DNA from: Aneurinibacillus sp. REN35
GTDB taxonomy: Bacteria; Bacillota; Bacilli; Aneurinibacillales; Aneurinibacillaceae
Reading direction: 5' to 3'
Assembly: GCF_041379945.2 (NCBI RefSeq)
Contig: NZ_JBFTXJ020000003.1
Location: forward strand, 124,001-188,000
Length of the DNA: 64,000 bases
Below are positions 61,509 through 64,000 of the stretch, piece by piece. Position 1 is the stretch's first letter; each line of letters starts with the position of its first letter. Position numbers and translations under genes: made by a program. Below the pieces are notes generated by a model. That model had not been told where the DNA came from. It searched no databases and saw nothing but the letters and a program-made list of their open reading frames with translations.

Positions 61509-62180
61509 ATGCAAGCTGACACCTGGGTGAAAGAAGAACTAAGTCCAATTCGTGATAAGGTATACCGCTACATTAAAGAAATGATTCTTAACGGTGAGTT
61601 GGCAGCAGGCGAAAGAATTGTAGAGCGCGAACTGGCAGATAAGCTGAATATCAGCCGTACACCGATTCGGGAAGCCTTGTTTCGTTTAGAATCACAAGGT
61701 TTTGTAAAAACGCTGCCGCGTAAAGGTGTTATCGTCTCGAAAATGTCTACCGAAGAAATTATTGAAATATTTACGATTTTATCCTCTCTTGAAAGTCTTG
61801 CGGTAAAGCTGGCTGCCACAAAGGTAGAAGAAGCGGACCGAATTCAGTTACATGGGCAGATCAAAGAGATCGAACAATTGCTGGCACGACCGGATTTAGA
61901 TACAAAGCATCTGACGGATTTGCATATTGATGTGAATGAAACGATCTACAAACTAGCCAAAAGCCCCCGTCTATATGAAATGCTGCACAGCTTACTGGAG
62001 TACATTCAGGCGTTCGCCATCGTTGGACAGGAAATTCCAGGTCGGCTGCGCAAATCGCTCGAAGAGCATAAGGCAGTAGCTATGGCCGTCCGGGATGGGG
62101 AAAGTGAGCTAGCGGAGCAGCTTGCAAAAATTCATATTGCCAATTCAAAATCAGCGTACTTAGAGGCGCTAGATACGTAA
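61509..62180 (+). CDS. GntR/FCD-family transcriptional regulator
   Basis: 223 residues. The N-terminal winged helix has LNGELAAGERIVERELADKLNISRTPIREALFRLESQGFVKTLPRKGVIVSK (30-81), classical GntR. The C-terminal FCD domain carries metal-ligand candidates in DLHIDVNETIYKL, EEHKAVAMAVRDG and KIHIANS. It is encoded inside the operon it most likely controls; the five GTATACAATATAC sites nearby have the symmetry and TATAC core usual for this class. AGAAGGAGGAATATTGT precedes ATG 61509. The effector is presumably a pathway intermediate. Confidence 0.93.
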   Translation: MQADTWVKEELSPIRDKVYRYIKEMILNGELAAGERIVERELADKLNISRTPIREALFRLESQGFVKTLPRKGVIVSKMSTEEIIEIFTILSSLESLAVKLAATKVEEADRIQLHGQIKEIEQLLARPDLDTKHLTDLHIDVNETIYKLAKSPRLYEMLHSLLEYIQAFAIVGQEIPGRLRKSLEEHKAVAMAVRDGESELAEQLAKIHIANSKSAYLEALDT

Positions 62181-62208
62181 AGGAAGTATCAATAAGGGAG
62201 GGTATACA

Positions 62209-62490
62209 ATGAGCAGCAAAATCAAAGTGGAATTCTGCCAGAATAACCTAAACCGTCATGCTTCTTCACGGGACGCCGCAGCGTTCGTGAAGGAGCAGGT
62301 TTCAACCAGTATAGTAGATGTGGTGGAAATGAAATGCGGTGGAATTTGTGTTGCTTGCAAGATGAGCCCTTATGCATTGATTGACAAGAAGTATATAACA
62401 GCTTTGGATGCGGCCGAATTTTTTGCGCGGTTCAAAAAAGAGCTTGAAAAACAAACAGAGGAAGTCAAAGCTACGAGGAAGGCGATGTAG
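62209..62490 (+). CDS. DUF1450 (YuzB-like) cysteine protein
   Basis: 93 residues: VEFCQNNLNRH, then VVDVVEMKCGGICVACKMSPYALIDKKYI-like core with the C-x-x-x-C-x-x-C pattern, typical of DUF1450. The thioredoxin-like ferredoxin fold and conserved cysteines suggest iron-sulfur binding or redox function; neither is proven here. It follows the GntR gene by 28 bases and ends 1 base before the RidA-like gene. Confidence 0.83.
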   Translation: MSSKIKVEFCQNNLNRHASSRDAAAFVKEQVSTSIVDVVEMKCGGICVACKMSPYALIDKKYITALDAAEFFARFKKELEKQTEEVKATRKAM

Positions 62491-62491
62491 C

Positions 62492-63010
62492 ATGCGAATT
62501 GAAAAAAAGCTCGCTGTCTATGGGATGGTGCTAACGGATAATCCTGAGGTGACAAAGTCGTATGTTACATCCACGGCAGATAAATATCATGTGTATGTCA
62601 GCGGAATTCATGTTCACTGTCCGAGTCAGCTGCTATATGAAGGGAATAAGATCGGAAAGCAACTGTCAGTAGAATGGTTGAAGGCATGTGCTCGGCGCAG
62701 TATGCTAAACCAACTTAGCATGCTAAAGCGAATTGTGGAAGATCTAGACGCAGTAGATCAGATCATGAAGATTGTATATTACATTAATGGGATAGGTACA
62801 AAAGAAGAATGGAGCGAGGTTACAAAAGAGACGACCGCTATCGTTCGCAATGCATTTGGTCAGGTGGGCAGCGACTGTGAGGTATGTATTATTGCACCAG
62901 TTCCGCTTGCACCAGGGCAGCCCGTACAAATCGATCTGCTGGCTTCCCTGCCGTCCACGATCCTTCCTAGTCGTACTCGAATATATGAAGGGATAAGAAG
63001 CGGGGTATAA
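62492..63010 (+). CDS. RidA-like (YjgF family) protein
   Basis: 172 residues. The Rid fold pattern is visible: SGIHVHCPSQLLYEGNKIGKQL, ARRSMLNQLSMLKRIVEDLDAVDQIMKIVYYINGIG and FGQVGSDCEVCIIAPVPLAPGQPVQIDLLASLP. The arginine that binds carboxylates in true RidA is not obvious, so it may belong to a non-deaminase subgroup. Rid proteins hydrolyse reactive imines or enamines formed in amino-acid and pyrimidine catabolism, which fits a nitrogenous substrate. ATG 62492 follows GAGGAAGG. Last gene of the operon. Confidence 0.75.
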   Translation: MRIEKKLAVYGMVLTDNPEVTKSYVTSTADKYHVYVSGIHVHCPSQLLYEGNKIGKQLSVEWLKACARRSMLNQLSMLKRIVEDLDAVDQIMKIVYYINGIGTKEEWSEVTKETTAIVRNAFGQVGSDCEVCIIAPVPLAPGQPVQIDLLASLPSTILPSRTRIYEGIRSGV

Positions 63011-63026
63011 TGAGAGGTATTAAATG

Positions 63027-63039
63027 GTATACAATATAC
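63027..63039 (+). promoter_or_regulatory. GTATACAATATAC operator, copy 5
   Basis: A perfect copy at the far end of the cluster, 17 bases after the RidA-like stop and directly before a terminator. It precedes no plus-strand gene in the window. Confidence 0.65.
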
Positions 63040-63040
63040 T

Positions 63041-63086
63041 AAAAAAGCAAGTGCCTTCTTCAGAAAAAGAAAGCGCTTGCTTTTTT
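63041..63086. terminator. bidirectional terminator
   Basis: AAAAAAGCAAG and CTTGCTTTTTT arms with a partly paired interior, between the RidA-like gene and the convergent chemoreceptor gene. Confidence 0.85.
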
Positions 63087-63089
63087 ATG

Positions 63090-64000
63090 TTATGCTTTAA
63101 ATCGATTAAGTTCATGCTGAAGTTCTTGTGCCAACTGGCTAAGTGCATCGGAAGCGGCTGTGACCTCTTCAATCGAAGCGAGCTGTTCTTGTGCGGAGGC
63201 TGCAACATTTTGCGTGCCGTTAGCGATGGTGGTGGAGATCGCTACGGATTGTTCGATTGATGAAGCAACTTGGGTAGTGCTGCCCGCAATCGCTTCCGCA
63301 CCGATAGATACGTTCTGTATCTCCTCTACTACACGTTCGACCAGCGTCATAATTCGTGCGAAGGCGGTACCGGCTTCATTGGCTACAGAGGCTCCGACTT
63401 CTACTTCATCGGTACCGCGTTTCATTGCCTGTACAGCCTCTGTGGTGTGCTGTTGAATGCGCGTTATTAACACTGCAATATGTTCTGTTGATTGACGTGA
63501 CTGTTCTGCGAGCTTCCGCACTTCATTAGCCACCACGGCAAAGCCTCGGCCGTGTTCACCCGCGCGTGCAGCTTCAATCGCCGCGTTTAGGGCAAGAAGA
63601 TTCGTCTGATCCGCAATTTGCTTGATTGTTTCGATAATGTTGCCGATTTCCTCCGAACTATTTCCTAGCGTTCGGATGACCTCTCCGGATTCTGCGACCG
63701 ATTGTTGGATGCTCCGCATTTGATCAACTGTTTTCATAAGAACAGCCTGCCCTTGACGCGCTTCCGTGAGCACTTCGGCTGCTGAATTGGATACGGTTGA
63801 CGTCGCTTCAGCAATCTTTTGAATGGCTTCGGTATTTTCTTTGATCGTATGCTGATTTTCCTGTATATTTTTTGCCTGTTGATCCGCTCCGCTTGCCACC
63901 TCTTGAACCGTAGAAGCTACCTGATTAGCCGCTTCTGCTGTCTGTTCTGCACTCGCATACAGTTCTTCTGAGGATGCGGCCACTTGTTCTGACATCGTGT
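63090..64000 (-). CDS. methyl-accepting chemotaxis protein, C-terminal part
   Basis: About 303 C-terminal residues of a gene that starts beyond the window; the frame is open to the right edge. It has the full cytoplasmic signalling hairpin: methylation helix 1, tip [40 protein letters not shown], and methylation helix 2 ending [11 protein letters not shown]. The sensor domain and membrane segments are outside. It is a canonical Firmicute receptor and differs at the tip from the HemAT protein at 9974. Confidence 0.93.
   Translation of the reverse strand, partial: TMSEQVAASSEELYASAEQTAEAANQVASTVQEVASGADQQAKNIQENQHTIKENTEAIQKIAEATSTVSNSAAEVLTEARQGQAVLMKTVDQMRSIQQSVAESGEVIRTLGNSSEEIGNIIETIKQIADQTNLLALNAAIEAARAGEHGRGFAVVANEVRKLAEQSRQSTEHIAVLITRIQQHTTEAVQAMKRGTDEVEVGASVANEAGTAFARIMTLVERVVEEIQNVSIGAEAIAGSTTQVASSIEQSVAISTTIANGTQNVAASAQEQLASIEEVTAASDALSQLAQELQHELNRFKA

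Overview
The window looks like chromosome of a low-to-mid GC, endospore-forming Firmicute (Bacillales). Gene content (YyaC-type spore protein, bacilliredoxin, HemAT, YflT, YhfH and YvrJ families, T-box trpS, GntR/FCD regulator), strong AGGAGG ribosome sites and frequent GTG/TTG starts point to the Paenibacillaceae side (Brevibacillus/Aneurinibacillus-like). That placement is inference from gene content; no rRNA is present. I see no insertion sequence, prophage or CRISPR array.

Layout. 0-5.8 kb: end of a SpoVK/CbbX-like AAA ATPase, then a PAS sigma-54 activator facing a clear -24/-12 promoter that drives a GntP-type permease, ScoA/ScoB CoA-transferase and an SDR dehydrogenase: uptake and use of 3-hydroxybutyrate/acetoacetate. 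5.8-18.3 kb: a sensory/stress block. A LOV (blue-light) PP2C phosphatase converges on an apparent operon of globin-coupled HemAT, a small unknown protein, an RsbW-like kinase and a STAS antagonist. Around it lie two YflT-type stress proteins, a small FbpA-like gene and a hydrophilic LEA-like gene. Each of these has a sigma-B-like promoter (GTTT..-N13-15-GGGTA.), and the same element precedes a pterin dehydratase at 30.8 kb. The block also holds an AEC transporter, a diiron-oxidase-like protein, a PHB-depolymerase-like esterase and a glcK-pfkA pair.

18.3-36 kb: SGNH esterase, ABC exporter, polysaccharide deacetylase, bacilliredoxin, four tRNAs (Ser, Ser, Met, Pro), TetR, an FAD enzyme, and a phosphorelay cluster (REC-HTH regulator, BMP/Med-like lipoprotein, two histidine kinases, a lone receiver). 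After these come phhB, an acyl-CoA synthetase, a lytic transglycosylase and D-amino-acid aminotransferase. 36-52.5 kb: truncated globin behind an FNR/CRP-like box, an unknown coiled-coil protein, pit/DUF47, a DUF2520 dehydrogenase, PAP2, PilZ, the DUF1659-DUF2922-YvrJ cassette, enoyl-CoA hydratase, T-box-trpS, DUF948, a c-di-AMP (ydaO) riboswitch before an uncharacterised 117-residue gene, two unknown/DUF genes and an aldehyde dehydrogenase.

52.5-63 kb: an accessory catabolic region tied together by five copies of GTATACAATATAC, the probable operator of the GntR/FCD regulator encoded there. It includes a permease, a creatininase-family amidohydrolase, a CADD/PqqC-like diiron protein, a 2-oxoglutarate-semialdehyde-type dehydrogenase, a GlcG/HbpS protein, an MFS exporter, paired half-size CHR transporters, the GntR regulator, a DUF1450 protein and a RidA-like protein. 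This is the best candidate for an undescribed pathway. The window ends inside a chemoreceptor gene.
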